NCBI RefSeq assembly: GCF_900110505.1 | Contig: NZ_FODZ01000006.1 | Location: forward strand, 1-64,000 | Direction of reading: 5' to 3' | Length of the DNA: 64,000 nt | From: Luteibacter sp. UNC138MFCol5.1 | Lineage (GTDB): Bacteria > Pseudomonadota > Gammaproteobacteria > Xanthomonadales > Rhodanobacteraceae | Part shown: positions 20,515-30,202 of the stretch, piece after piece | Numbering within the stretch: the stretch's first letter is position 1 | Layout of the letters: every line of letters starts with the position of its first letter | Notes under the pieces: model-generated | The model's database searches: none | The model's input: the letters and a program-made list of their open reading frames with translations, nothing else | Told to the model about the DNA's origin: nothing | Position numbers and translations under genes: made by a program

Positions 20515-21828
20515 TCACTCCTCGCCATCGAGGGGCCCGGGGTAGCGCGGGAAGACCAGCCGGATGCGCGTCCCGACGCCGGTTTCGCTCTCGATCTCCA
20601 CACCGCCGCCGGCCTGCGCCACCGTGCCGTAGACCTGGGCGAGGCCCAGCCCGGAGCCGCCTTCCTTCGTCGTGAAGTAGGGCTCGAAGAGGCGCTGCCG
20701 GACCTCCTCCGGCATGCCCCCGCCGGTGTCCGCGATGCTGACGAAAACCTGGCGGTACGTCGCGGCGTCCCGGGCGAACTCGGATAGCACGGGGCCTCCC
20801 TCGCGCTCGCCGACCTCGACCACCACCTGGCCGAACCCGTCCATCGCGTCGCGCGCGTTGAGGCACACGTTCATCAGGGCCTGCTCCAGGCCGTGACGGT
20901 CGACCCACACGGGTAGCGCCCCCGGCTGGCGGAACACCTCGACCCCCACGCGCCCTCCGAGCGCATGGCGGGCGAAGTCGGCGAAGGCCATCACCAGATC
21001 GCCGAGGTCCACCGCCTCGGGTTGCGAGTGCTGGTTGCGGGCGAAGGCGAGCAGCCGGCGGGTGAGCGCGGTGGCGTGCCGCGCGCCTTCCACCGCGTAG
21101 GTGACCATCCGGCGGTGGCGCGGCGCGAGCTCCTCGCAGTCGTCCTGCAGGCCGGAGAGGCTCACGATCACCGTCTGCAGCATGTTGTTGAAGTCATGGG
21201 CGATGCCGCTGACGAGCTGGCCGATGGCCTGCTGTTTCTGGGCCTGCCGGGCGCCCGCCTCCGCCAGCTGCCGCGCCCGGTTGGCCATGTCGAGCTGCTC
21301 GCGAACACCCGCCAGCCGGCTTTCCGCATCCCGCCTCGCGCCGTGCTCGGACTCGAGCCGTTCCATCAGCGTGCCGTAACGGGTGGAAGCGGTGGCGGTG
21401 CTCGCGACCGTCTGGTTGAGGCGGTCCTGCATGATCTCGATGATCGATTCGAGGGACGCCTGCAGCTCGACGCGCTCCGTGACGTCCCGGCTGATGACGA
21501 TGAAGTGATCGAGCTCGTCGTCGGCCACGACCGGCGCGACCATCACCTCCCACCAGCGCGCGGATCCGGCGCCGGGGTTGCGCGATCCGACGAAGTCGAC
21601 ACGCTCGCCGGCAGCCGCGCGATCGAGGACGCGCGCGACCATGTCCTGCGCTTCGGGCGGCCAGAGCTCCAGCCAGTGCCGTCCGATGAGCCGATCGGCT
21701 CCCTCGGGCGCGAGGGCCGCGCAACCGAGGCCCGCCACGAAGCGAATCACGCCGTCACGGTCCAGTTCCTTCATGCAGTCGGAGGAAGCCTCCACGAACT
21801 GCCGGTACCGCCCGTCCCAATCACTCAT
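20515..21828 (-). CDS. PAS-domain sensor histidine kinase
   Basis: A 437-residue soluble-looking kinase. An N-terminal PAS domain (about residues 5-125, VSSS-free, ending DHFIVISRDVTERVELQAS) is followed by a long coiled coil. The phospho-acceptor is in LVSGIAHDFNNMLQTV (HisKA type HDFNN), and the ATPase has N, G1 and G2 boxes in NVCLNARDAMDG, SIADTGGGMPE and GSGLGLAQVYGTV. No membrane segment or response regulator is seen, so it may be a cytosolic sensor with an unlinked partner. It is on the same strand as motA, 81 nt before it, but motA has its own promoter. The start MSDWDG is preferred; a GTG 17 codons upstream is possible. Confidence 0.85.
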   Translation of the reverse strand: MSDWDGRYRQFVEASSDCMKELDRDGVIRFVAGLGCAALAPEGADRLIGRHWLELWPPEAQDMVARVLDRAAAGERVDFVGSRNPGAGSARWWEVMVAPVVADDELDHFIVISRDVTERVELQASLESIIEIMQDRLNQTVASTATASTRYGTLMERLESEHGARRDAESRLAGVREQLDMANRARQLAEAGARQAQKQQAIGQLVSGIAHDFNNMLQTVIVSLSGLQDDCEELAPRHRRMVTYAVEGARHATALTRRLLAFARNQHSQPEAVDLGDLVMAFADFARHALGGRVGVEVFRQPGALPVWVDRHGLEQALMNVCLNARDAMDGFGQVVVEVGEREGGPVLSEFARDAATYRQVFVSIADTGGGMPEEVRQRLFEPYFTTKEGGSGLGLAQVYGTVAQAGGGVEIESETGVGTRIRLVFPRYPGPLDGEE

Positions 21829-21919
21829 GGCGTATAGCCGCTCGTCACCCTGAATGAGGGATATGACGCGCCGCGCCACGGGTCGCTGTCAAGACGGAAT
21901 TTTCACGACGGTCGCCGGA

Positions 21920-22198
21920 TCAGCGTTCCGCCTGGGCGTCGACATCGTCATCGAAGCCGGTTTCGCCCTCGGCGAACACGGGCGCCCCGTCGTCCTCGAC
22001 GCCGAGAACCAGTCCCAGGGCTTTCTCGGCCGCCTGCGCCGCGCTCGCCTCGTCGCGGAAACTGCGGTTCTCGTAGACGGCGAAATAGCTTGGGTAGCCA
22101 CCGTCCGCGGGCTGCGAGATCAGCAGGGCGGTATAGCGGGAACCCTCTCGGGTCGCGCCACTGGTGAGGGTGAAACGGGGAAAGTCGCGTGCTGCCAT
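21920..22198 (-). CDS. small hypothetical protein with acidic tail
   Basis: A 92-residue protein, MAARDFPRFTLTS at its start, with a basic, beta-like N-terminal half (GSRYTALLISQPADGG, YFAVYENRSFRDE) and a strongly acidic C-terminal third (GETGFDDDVDAQAER). No known family is recognised and there is no signal peptide or membrane segment. Orientation and spacing (91 nt before the kinase start) allow but do not prove cotranscription. Composition matches the neighbourhood. Confidence 0.55.
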   Translation of the reverse strand: MAARDFPRFTLTSGATREGSRYTALLISQPADGGYPSYFAVYENRSFRDEASAAQAAEKALGLVLGVEDDGAPVFAEGETGFDDDVDAQAER

Positions 22199-22402
22199 GG
22201 GGCCGATGCCTCGTAAGGAACGGAAAGTCTAGCTCAGCCAGAGGCTTGGCCCATTTCCCGCACAAAAAGCCTTATCAATCAATACAATGTTGAACAACCT
22301 CGCACTTGCCTCATGCGTCGTTCTACGGTATTCCGTACGTCAAGCGACGTCACGCCGTCTTCACGGCGTCGCGAAACAGGGGAAACAAAGGGGCACCGCA
22401 GC

Positions 22403-22642
22403 ATGAACCTCATCACCACCGCGTCGCCGTCCCGGCGTCTTGCGTGGGCCGTCGCATCCGTACTCGCCCTGGCCGGCATCGTCGGCCTGGCACTCGCGCC
22501 GCAGGTGGCGGCCGCGATCCCGAGGACGGGCATCCAGATGGTCTACGCCTGGCTCTGCGCATCACTGGTCGGCTCCGCGTACGTCGTGGTCACTCTGGCC
22601 AACGACGCCGAAGGCGCCACCGAGGACGGTGACGATTTCTGA
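22403..22642 (+). CDS. small two-helix membrane protein
   Basis: A 79-residue protein. Two hydrophobic segments, LAWAVASVLALAGIVGLAL and MVYAWLCASLVGSAYVVVTL, flank a short loop, and the tail is acidic (DAEGATEDGDDF). An AAAGGGG ribosome site lies before the chosen ATG (MNLITTASP). An in-frame ATG 30 codons upstream would add a basic, non-convincing extension. It is followed by a strong hairpin terminator shared with convergent secF. The upstream 200 nt is comparatively AT-rich and likely holds its promoter. Confidence 0.6.
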   Translation: MNLITTASPSRRLAWAVASVLALAGIVGLALAPQVAAAIPRTGIQMVYAWLCASLVGSAYVVVTLANDAEGATEDGDDF

Positions 22643-22672
22643 TCCCAGGGATGAGGGATGGCTCAAGAAAAA

Positions 22673-22700
22673 GGCCCGTCTCGCGACGGGCCTTTTTTTT
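22673..22700. terminator. bidirectional rho-independent terminator
   Basis: GGCCCGTC-TCGC-GACGGGCC forms a perfect 8-bp stem. It is followed by eight T on the plus strand and preceded by AAGAAAAA, so it can end the plus-strand small membrane gene and the minus-strand sec operon. Among the terminators seen here this is the strongest. Confidence 0.9.
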
Positions 22701-22722
22701 CTGGCGCGGGAGCCTCGCCGGA

Positions 22723-23685
22723 TCAGGGGCGACGCTCGAGCTCCGGGTCTTCCTTGCTGCGCGGCATCAGGTCCTGCTTCGACACGCCCAGCCAGAGGAG
22801 GATCGGGCTGGCGACGAAGATCGACGAGAGCGTACCGACCAGGATGCCGATCAGCATCGTGATCGCGAAGCCATGGACCACCGGACCGCCGATGAAGAAC
22901 AGCGCGGCCATCGTGATGCCGGTGAACAGCGACGTGATGATCGTACGCGACAGCGTGCTGTTGATCGAACGGTTGAGCACTTCTTCCGGCGTGGCGTTGC
23001 GGCTGGAACGGAAGAGTTCGCGCACGCGGTCGAACACGACGACCTTGTCGTTGATCGAGTAGCCCACCACCGCGAGCACCGAGGCGAGCACCGTGAGGTC
23101 GAACTCGCGCTGCGTCAGCGCGAAGATGCCGAGCGTGACGAGGACGTCGTGCACTTCCGTCGCCAGCGCCGCGATCGCGAAGCGCTTCTCGAAGCGGATC
23201 CACAGGTAACCCATGATGCCGACGATGACGAAGATCACCGCGACGATACCGTCGCTGCGTAGCTCCTCGCCGACCTGCGGGCCGACGAACGAGCGGCTCT
23301 TCATCGTGACGTCGGGACGGGTGGCCTTGAGCGCCGCGACCACGTCCCCGGCCACGCGCGACGCGGCCTCGTCGTTGCTGAGGTTCGCCGCGCCCTTGTC
23401 GTCCTTCGGCTGCAGGCGCACGGAGAATTCGCGCGCGCCGCCGACGGCCTGCACGAGCGGATTCTCCAGGCCGGCGTGTTCGAGCGCCGCGCGGACGTCG
23501 TTCACTTCGGCCGGCGAGGCGTACTGCACGTCGACGGCCACGCCGCCGAGGAAGTCCTGGCCGTAGTTGAAGCCCTTCGTGAGGATCAGCGCGACCGAGC
23601 CGATCATGAGCAGGATCGCCAGACCGATGCTGTACTTGCGCAGGCCGAGGAAGTTGAAGTTCGAATTGTGGTTGAAGATTTCCAT
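22723..23685 (-). CDS. secF: protein translocase subunit SecF
   Basis: A 320-residue SecF. The N-terminal membrane helix (YSIGLAILLMIGSVALILTKG) and D1-type periplasmic segment (DFLGGVAVDVQYASPAEVNDV) precede five membrane spans, including GYSINDKVVVFDRVRELFR, the SecD/SecF signature. With SecD and YajC it forms the proton-driven complex that helps pull proteins through SecYEG. The gene starts 13 nt after secD, with no ATGA overlap. Operon order yajC-secD-secF is conserved. Confidence 0.95.
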   Translation of the reverse strand: MEIFNHNSNFNFLGLRKYSIGLAILLMIGSVALILTKGFNYGQDFLGGVAVDVQYASPAEVNDVRAALEHAGLENPLVQAVGGAREFSVRLQPKDDKGAANLSNDEAASRVAGDVVAALKATRPDVTMKSRSFVGPQVGEELRSDGIVAVIFVIVGIMGYLWIRFEKRFAIAALATEVHDVLVTLGIFALTQREFDLTVLASVLAVVGYSINDKVVVFDRVRELFRSSRNATPEEVLNRSINSTLSRTIITSLFTGITMAALFFIGGPVVHGFAITMLIGILVGTLSSIFVASPILLWLGVSKQDLMPRSKEDPELERRP

Positions 23686-23698
23686 GGCGTCCCTCCCG

Positions 23699-25573
23699 TC
23701 AGACCGACAGGGTCTTGAGCTTGCGGCCGCCGTGAATCAGCGCGGTGATGGCGTGGGTCACCGTCACCGACGTGAACATCGACGTGAGGATACCGATGAA
23801 CAGCGTGACGCCGAAGCCCTTGATCGGACCCGAGCCCATGGTCATGAGACCCAGCGCCGCGAGCAGATGCGTCACGTTGGCATCGAGAATCGTCGCCCAC
23901 GCCTTGTCGTAACCCGTGCGGATCGACGCCAGCGGCGACGAGCCGTTGCGCAGTTCCTCGCGGATGCGTTCGCAGATCAGCACGTTGGCGTCGATCGCCA
24001 TGCCGAGGGTGAGCACGATACCCGCGATGCCCGGCATGGTCAGGGTGACCCCGACCAGCGACATCACGGCGACGAGCAGCACGAGGTTGAAGAACAGCGC
24101 GATGTCCGCGACGAGGCCGAAGAGCTTGTAGTAGATCGCCGCGGCCACCAGCACGAGGCCGAGGCCGAGCATCACCGCCTTGAAGCCCTTGTCGATGTTG
24201 TCGGCGCCCAGGCTGGGACCGATCACGCTCTCGCTGACGATGTCGACGGGCGCCGCGAGCGAACCGCCACGCAGGAGCAGCGCGAGCTCGGAGGCTTCCT
24301 GGTCGTTCGGCAGGCCGTTGGTCGAGAACTGCTTGCCGAACGGCGAGCTGATGTTCGCGTAGTTGATCACCTCCTCGGTGATCTTCGGCGTCTTGATCTC
24401 CTTGCCGTCGACCGTCTTGGTCTCGACCGTGCGCGTGATGTAGAGCACCGCCATCGGCTTGCCGACGTTGTCGTTGGTGAACTCCTGCATCTTGCGCGCG
24501 CCGGCGCTGTTGAGCGAGACGCTCACGTTCGGCGTGCCGTTCTGCTGATCGCGACCGGAAACCGCGCTGGTGAGCTCGTCGCCCTTCGCGATCACCTTCT
24601 TGCTCAGCAGGTACGGACGGCCGTCCCGGCCGTAGTACAGCTTGGCGTCCGGCGGCACGCTGCCCGACCGGGCGGCGTCCACGGCCTGCTGCGGCGTGTA
24701 CAGGCCGGCACGGTATTCGAGCGTGGCGGTGGCACCGATGATCTTCTTGGCCTCGGCGGTGTCCTGGACGCCGGCGAGGTCGACGATGATCTGGTTCGGG
24801 CCCTGCTGCTGGATCAGCGGCTCGGACACGCCCAGGGCGTTCACGCGCTGGCGCAGCGTGGTCACGTTCTGCGTGATGGTGCTCTGGGCCAGTTCGCGCA
24901 GCTTCGCCGGCTTGACCGTGGCGTTGAGGATGAAGCGGTTACCGGTGGTCGGACCGTCGTTGACGGCGAGGTCCGGGTAATCGGTGCCGATCAGCGTCGC
25001 CGCCTGCTGGCGGTCGGCGTCCGAGCGCAGCACGACGCTGACGCCCTGGCCGCGCGCATTGCGGTTCACCGCGTCGTACGAGACGTTCTTGTCGCGCAGC
25101 AGCGAGCGGATGTCGTCGGCGTAGCGCGTTTCCTGCGCGTCGATCACGGCGTTCTGGTCGACCTCCATCAGGAAGTGCACGCCACCCTGAAGGTCGAGGC
25201 CGAGCGGCATCGAGTTCGCGTTGATCGATCGCAGCCAGCCCGGCACCGTGGACGCGAGGTTCAGCGCCACGGTGTAGTTCTCGCCGAGGCCCGTGCGCAG
25301 GGCGTCGGACGCCTTGGCCTGCGCGTCCACGCTCGGGAAGCGCGCCAGCAGGCGCGTGCCCTTTTCGTCGAGCTCCAGGGATGTCGCCGGCACCTTCGCG
25401 GTGGCCAGCATGCCCTCGACCTTGGTCTTCAGCGCGGCGTCGACGGCGGCCCCGCGGTTGCCCGAGATCTGCACGGCGGGCTGCGGCGGGAAGACGTTCG
25501 GCAACGCATACACGATGCCGAACAGCAACACGATCACGACCAGCGCGTACTTCCAGCGTGGAAAATCACTCAT
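23699..25573 (-). CDS. secD: protein translocase subunit SecD
   Basis: A 624-residue SecD. It begins MSDFPRWKYALVVIVLLFGI, has the large periplasmic P1 domain (with LGLDLQGGVHFLMEV, SEPLIQQQGPNQIIVDLAGV) and ends with six membrane helices including TLGMAIDANVLICERIREEL. Its length is typical. Only a short leader separates it from yajC (63 nt). It is the main body of the SecDF-YajC motor. Confidence 0.95.
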   Translation of the reverse strand: MSDFPRWKYALVVIVLLFGIVYALPNVFPPQPAVQISGNRGAAVDAALKTKVEGMLATAKVPATSLELDEKGTRLLARFPSVDAQAKASDALRTGLGENYTVALNLASTVPGWLRSINANSMPLGLDLQGGVHFLMEVDQNAVIDAQETRYADDIRSLLRDKNVSYDAVNRNARGQGVSVVLRSDADRQQAATLIGTDYPDLAVNDGPTTGNRFILNATVKPAKLRELAQSTITQNVTTLRQRVNALGVSEPLIQQQGPNQIIVDLAGVQDTAEAKKIIGATATLEYRAGLYTPQQAVDAARSGSVPPDAKLYYGRDGRPYLLSKKVIAKGDELTSAVSGRDQQNGTPNVSVSLNSAGARKMQEFTNDNVGKPMAVLYITRTVETKTVDGKEIKTPKITEEVINYANISSPFGKQFSTNGLPNDQEASELALLLRGGSLAAPVDIVSESVIGPSLGADNIDKGFKAVMLGLGLVLVAAAIYYKLFGLVADIALFFNLVLLVAVMSLVGVTLTMPGIAGIVLTLGMAIDANVLICERIREELRNGSSPLASIRTGYDKAWATILDANVTHLLAALGLMTMGSGPIKGFGVTLFIGILTSMFTSVTVTHAITALIHGGRKLKTLSV

Positions 25574-25636
25574 GCCTTACATTCCGTGAAAGCGGCCGTG
25601 CACCGGCCGCGGCTGACGCTATGGAAGAGGAAAGTC

Positions 25637-25984
25637 TTACGACTTCTTCAGGCTGCCCTTCGGCAGGACCTGGGTGATCGAGCCCTTCTGCACCTGGACG
25701 ACGGTGCCCGGGGCGATCTCGACACGGACGAACGACTCGCCCACGTCCTCGATGCGGCCGGCCATGCCGCCGCTCATGACCACCTCGTCGCCCTTGGCCA
25801 GGGCGGCCAGCAGCGCGCGGTGCTCCTTCTGCCGCTTCATCTGCGGCCGGATCATCATGAAATAGAAGATGCCGAACAGCACCGCCATCATGATCAGCGG
25901 CGAGAAGCCAAAGGCCCCCTGCGGAGCGGCGCCCGCGGCGGGAGCGGTGGCCTGGGCAATGGCAGCGAACGTCGGAAGGCTCAT
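25637..25984 (-). CDS. yajC: Sec translocase accessory protein YajC
   Basis: A 115-residue YajC: a short periplasmic N-terminus, one hydrophobic helix in FSPLIMMAVLFGIFYFMMIR, and the conserved RPQMKRQKEHRALLAALAKGDEV segment then GGMAGRI. It is the small inner membrane partner of SecDF. It is 143 nt after tgt on the same strand. Confidence 0.95.
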   Translation of the reverse strand: MSLPTFAAIAQATAPAAGAAPQGAFGFSPLIMMAVLFGIFYFMMIRPQMKRQKEHRALLAALAKGDEVVMSGGMAGRIEDVGESFVRVEIAPGTVVQVQKGSITQVLPKGSLKKS

Positions 25985-26127
25985 CGGATTTCTCGCAAGT
26001 CATGGAACGGCCAAGGAAAAGCTGCCGTTCACGTAAAAAGATCGTGGATTATGCCACGCACCCCGGCGGTTATGTACCGCACCCCGTCAAGGGGTTGGGG
26101 GCGCCAGGGCACCCCTGCAAGGCCGGA

Positions 26128-27267
<1,140 letters not shown>

Positions 27268-27329
27268 CTAACCTGCCCGCGTGGAGCGCAGGTTTGCCGA
27301 TAAGGCATGGCCCAAGGGCGCGCCCGACC

Positions 27330-27356
27330 TAAAGTTTCGTAAAAACCCGCCGATTC
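27330..27356 (+). promoter_or_regulatory. sigma-28 (FliA) promoter of the FliK-like/FlhX pair
   Basis: TAAAGTTT-N11-GCCGATTC. The -35 is identical to the consensus TAAAGTTT, spacing is exactly 11 nt, and the -10 GCCGATTC differs from GCCGATAA only at the last two bases. It is one of the best matches one can expect. Transcription should start near 27362, which rules out the in-frame TTG at 27358 as the protein start. Confidence 0.9.
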
Positions 27357-27414
27357 CTTGGGACACAGGAGCGTGCCCACCGAGGGTGCGCCTGGCGCCG
27401 GGAGGGCATCCCCC

Positions 27415-28569
27415 TTGATCATCCAGCCGACCAGTCTCGCTGCCCAGCTCTGGGCCGGCGCGGCCGCGGGCACCACGGCCGCAGCGGACAGCTGGCGGGT
27501 CGGGACCCTGCTGTCGGCGCGCATCATGGGGCAGACCGACATCGGCAAGCTGTTGCTCGACATCGGCGGGATGACCGTCGAGGCCGATGCGCCCGGCGGC
27601 CAGTTGCCACAGCAGTTCCAGGTGCGCGTGCTGACCCAGGGCGCGCAGCCGCAGCTCGAGATCGTCCCGGGCAACACCGACGAACGCGTTGCCATGCAGG
27701 GCCTGCGTGAGCGCCTGCCGCTGCAGAACGGCTACGCGCCTCTGCTCGGCGTCCTCGCGGCGCTCGGTCGCCGCCCCGTCGCGCGGATGCTTCCGGCACC
27801 GCTGCGCGCCGCGCTGGCCACCCTCGAAGCCGCCATCAGCAAACCGTCCGACGTCAGTTCGCCGCTTGGCATGAAGGAGGCGATCGCGAAAAGCGGCGCG
27901 TTCCTCGAAGCCCATCTCGCGGAGCCGAAGCACGAGACGCCCGCCGCCGACGACTTCAAGGCGGCGCTGCTCGCCCTGCGCCGCGCGCTCGCCGATATTC
28001 CCACCGGCCGGCCGGGCACCCAGCTCGCCCGGCCAGCCAGCGACACGCCACCGCCGCTCGTGCAGCGGGCGCTCGTCGCCCAGCCGCGAGCCCCCGAACT
28101 CAGCCTCGGCGACGACGACATCGAGGCCGTCGTCGGCCAGCTGCGCACGGACACGCGCGCGGCCCTGTCGCGCGTCGAGATCGCGCAGCTCGAATCGCAC
28201 CCGCAGGCGGGCGTGTGGATGATCGAAGTGCCGCTCGCCGCCGGGCGCGGCTACGACGTGCTGCAGATTCGTATCGAGGAAGGCCAGCCGCTGCCGGGCG
28301 ACACCGACGGCCCATGGACGGTGGGTTTCGCCATCGACCCGCCGTCGCTCGGCGCCGTGCAGGGCGAGATCCAGCTCCGCGTGCCGCGCGTTTCCGTGCG
28401 CCTGTGGGCACAACGTCCCGAAACGGTCGCGCATCTCGAGAACGCGTTCGTCGTGCTGCGCCGCCTGCTCGAAAAGAGCGGCCTCATCCTCGACCACTTC
28501 AGCTGCATGCACGGCCTGCCGACGCCGAGCAGCGCCTACAGCGCCGTCCTGCTGGAAGCTCGCGCATGA
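27415..28569 (+). CDS. FliK-like flagellar hook-length control C-domain protein
   Basis: A protein of about 384 residues without signal peptide. The C-terminal 100 residues fit the FliK/hook-length Flg_hook domain (WMIEVPLAAGRGYDVLQIRI, GALQGEIQLRVPR-like GAVQGEIQLRVPRVSVRLWA). The N-terminal part is less conserved, Ala/Pro rich. The best start is TTG at 27415 because GGGAGGG lies 8 nt upstream; a GTG at 27373 is possible. It is followed by an FlhX gene overlapping by 4 nt (ATGA). It may act as a paralogue or orphan of FliK that partners FlhX, and the sigma-28 promoter ties it to late flagellar expression. Real role uncertain. Confidence 0.75.
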   Translation: MIIQPTSLAAQLWAGAAAGTTAAADSWRVGTLLSARIMGQTDIGKLLLDIGGMTVEADAPGGQLPQQFQVRVLTQGAQPQLEIVPGNTDERVAMQGLRERLPLQNGYAPLLGVLAALGRRPVARMLPAPLRAALATLEAAISKPSDVSSPLGMKEAIAKSGAFLEAHLAEPKHETPAADDFKAALLALRRALADIPTGRPGTQLARPASDTPPPLVQRALVAQPRAPELSLGDDDIEAVVGQLRTDTRAALSRVEIAQLESHPQAGVWMIEVPLAAGRGYDVLQIRIEEGQPLPGDTDGPWTVGFAIDPPSLGAVQGEIQLRVPRVSVRLWAQRPETVAHLENAFVVLRRLLEKSGLILDHFSCMHGLPTPSSAYSAVLLEARA

Positions 28570-28829
28570 CAACGGCCCTCCCCTCGCCCCGGCGCAGCGT
28601 CACGTTGCGCCTCGCGTCCCCCACGAGCAACGGCAACAGCCAGCGCATCGACGCCCACGGCGTGAAGACGATGCTCGAACGCGCGCAGGCACTAGGCCTC
28701 GCACCGCAGCTCGATCCGCAGATCGCGACGCTGCTCGCCGCGGTACGCCTGCGTGACGACGTGCCGCCGGAACTCTACGCGGCACTGTCGGCCGTGGTCG
28801 GGACGTTGCTCGCCGCCACGGACGGATAG
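28566..28829 (+). CDS. FlhX-like protein (FlhB C-terminal domain homologue)
   Basis: An 87-residue protein resembling only the cytosolic end of FlhB/YscU export-switch proteins: SVTLRLASPTSNGN, then the motif PQIATLLAAVRLRDDVPPEL and YAALSAVVGTLLA. The NPTH autocleavage site and the membrane part of FlhB are absent, as in the YlqH/FlhX family. It forms a coupled pair with the FliK-like gene, comparable to the YlqG-YlqH pair of Bacillus. It ends about 15 nt before the duplicated module. Confidence 0.75.
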   Translation: MTTALPSPRRSVTLRLASPTSNGNSQRIDAHGVKTMLERAQALGLAPQLDPQIATLLAAVRLRDDVPPELYAALSAVVGTLLAATDG

Positions 28830-28914
28830 GCGCGACCGGCGACTTCTTGATCCGGTGGGAAGCGCGCTCGCGCGCGAACGGGTGCTCGCCGCGAGCGCAC
28901 ATCCCAATGACGCA

Positions 28915-29682
28915 TTACGCCATCGTCGAGAGGATCGGACCGGCGACCGCCTTCGAGACGGCGAGACCGCCACCCGGCACAGGCCGATAGGTGTCGGCGG
29001 GAATCACGAAGTCGCGGACCTTGATCGCCGCGAGGGCATACGGGTTCGCCTTGTAGTGGTCGCGCAGCAGGTACACGTTTTCGTTATCGACATCCGCATC
29101 GCGGACGCTGCGCAACAAGGACATGAACCGCACGTCGCGATCGACCGTTGCGTCGAGGTTCGCGACGGGTGGATGGTCGATGTATCCGGTTACCGTCTCC
29201 GTCAGGTAATAGTCGCGACTTCCGTCCCCGTAAGCGTATGCGACCGAGCGATTGAACTCCGTTGCCAGGCAGAGGAGATCAGGTAACTCGTTGAGGCGCG
29301 CCTCGAGCCAAGCCGCTTGGTCCGGATCCAGATCTGCATCGACGACCTTGAGCGACTGGCCGTCCTTTCGAAGATCGAACGTCCTCGACACCACATCCGG
29401 GCGCTCGACAGCCAGTCGGGCCAGCATAGGAACGAGGGCCTCCGCGAATCGCGTGAAGGCACTCCCCATCCGCAGCTGATCGTTAGCCATGATCGCAGAA
29501 TCATGTCCCTGCGCTTCATAGCGCTCGTCAAGCGCCTCCGCGTACGCTTTCGAGTCCACGGTCATCAGCGTGTCGCCTGGTCGCCGCCCTTCCCGCATCG
29601 CGAGTGCAGCGAAGACCGTACCTTTGGTCGGGACAAGTGACGTATCAGGACCTTTGCATTGGCCTGAACAGGTGACATTCAT
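28915..29682 (-). CDS. uncharacterised 255-residue protein, copy B
   Basis: Starts MNVTCSGQCKGPDTSLVPTK. There is no signal peptide or membrane helix. A central helical region (ALVPMLARLAVERPDVV, QAAWLEARLNELP) leads to a mixed part. From the EFNRSVAYAYGDG motif to the end (about 114 residues) it differs from copy A at only four positions, whereas the N-terminal half differs much more. No family or enzyme motif is recognised. The ATG overlaps the stop of the 65-codon remnant (ATGA), and it probably is read by coupling from that remnant. Confidence 0.75.
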   Translation of the reverse strand: MNVTCSGQCKGPDTSLVPTKGTVFAALAMREGRRPGDTLMTVDSKAYAEALDERYEAQGHDSAIMANDQLRMGSAFTRFAEALVPMLARLAVERPDVVSRTFDLRKDGQSLKVVDADLDPDQAAWLEARLNELPDLLCLATEFNRSVAYAYGDGSRDYYLTETVTGYIDHPPVANLDATVDRDVRFMSLLRSVRDADVDNENVYLLRDHYKANPYALAAIKVRDFVIPADTYRPVPGGGLAVSKAVAGPILSTMA

Positions 29683-29876
29683 GACTGGCTCCTTTCGCGG
29701 GTTACCAAGGCCGCGTTCGCGTCGATCGACACGTCGTAGACCGGACCGATGGCCATGGTTTCGCAGCCGGGAACCGGTGGGGACGTTGCGCCGGCAGTCG
29801 CGGACTGTGCATGGGCGCCGCAGGTGCAGGTCAGCATGAGCAGCGCGACGCCGCTCCAAAGGATATTTCGCTGCAT
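29679..29876 (-). pseudogene. in-frame deletion remnant of the PPC-domain gene, copy B
   Basis: A 65-codon open frame: residues 1-56 (MQRNILWSGVALLMLTC through VSIDANAA) equal the N-terminus of the 418-residue secreted gene at 30967-32223, and the last eight (VTRERSQS) line up with its C-terminal VTLERNH. About 353 codons between are gone without loss of frame. The signal peptide and coupling to the next gene survive. It may make a short exported peptide or simply be a translated leader. Function probably lost. Confidence 0.75.
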
Positions 29877-30202
29877 CGAAGGCTCCTCGTGGGACAGGAA
29901 CCAGCAACGTACGAGGCGGAGGTGTTCGCGTATGTCGGGCGACGGCGCGCGTGTGGGCTGCGGGTCGCCCGCGCTGCGCTGTCGCCAGATTGCCCGCTGC
30001 CGCGGGATCGCCGATACGATCGGCTCCCACCAGACTGGGGCCAGGCCTCTTCGGACGAGAAGGTCGCACCGCAGCTAGACCCGCCGATCGCGACGTAGTC
30101 GCCTCCAGCGACGGATTGGCACCCAAGGGATTTCTTGATCCTGTGGGAAGCGCGCTCGCGCGCGAACGGGTGCTCGCCGCGAGCGCACATCCCAATGACG
30201 CT

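Larger units (their letters stand above)
28844..30040 (-). repeat. tandem duplication, unit B (shortened copy)
   Basis: From TTCTTGATCC (28844) to CACCAGACTGGG (30040) this unit aligns in order with 30132-32387: REP-like hairpin downstream, the 255-residue gene, a 65-codon gene remnant, conserved promoter/leader and a REP segment. It lacks about 1.06 kb from the middle of the secreted gene. Hairpin GTGCTCGC / GCGAGCGCAC at 28882-28900 could end the transcript in both directions. Confidence 0.9.

Noticed and set aside
27358-27414. Longer N-terminus for the FliK-like protein from a TTG at 27358
   Set aside because: It would start upstream of the transcription start predicted by the sigma-28 promoter and has no ribosome site.
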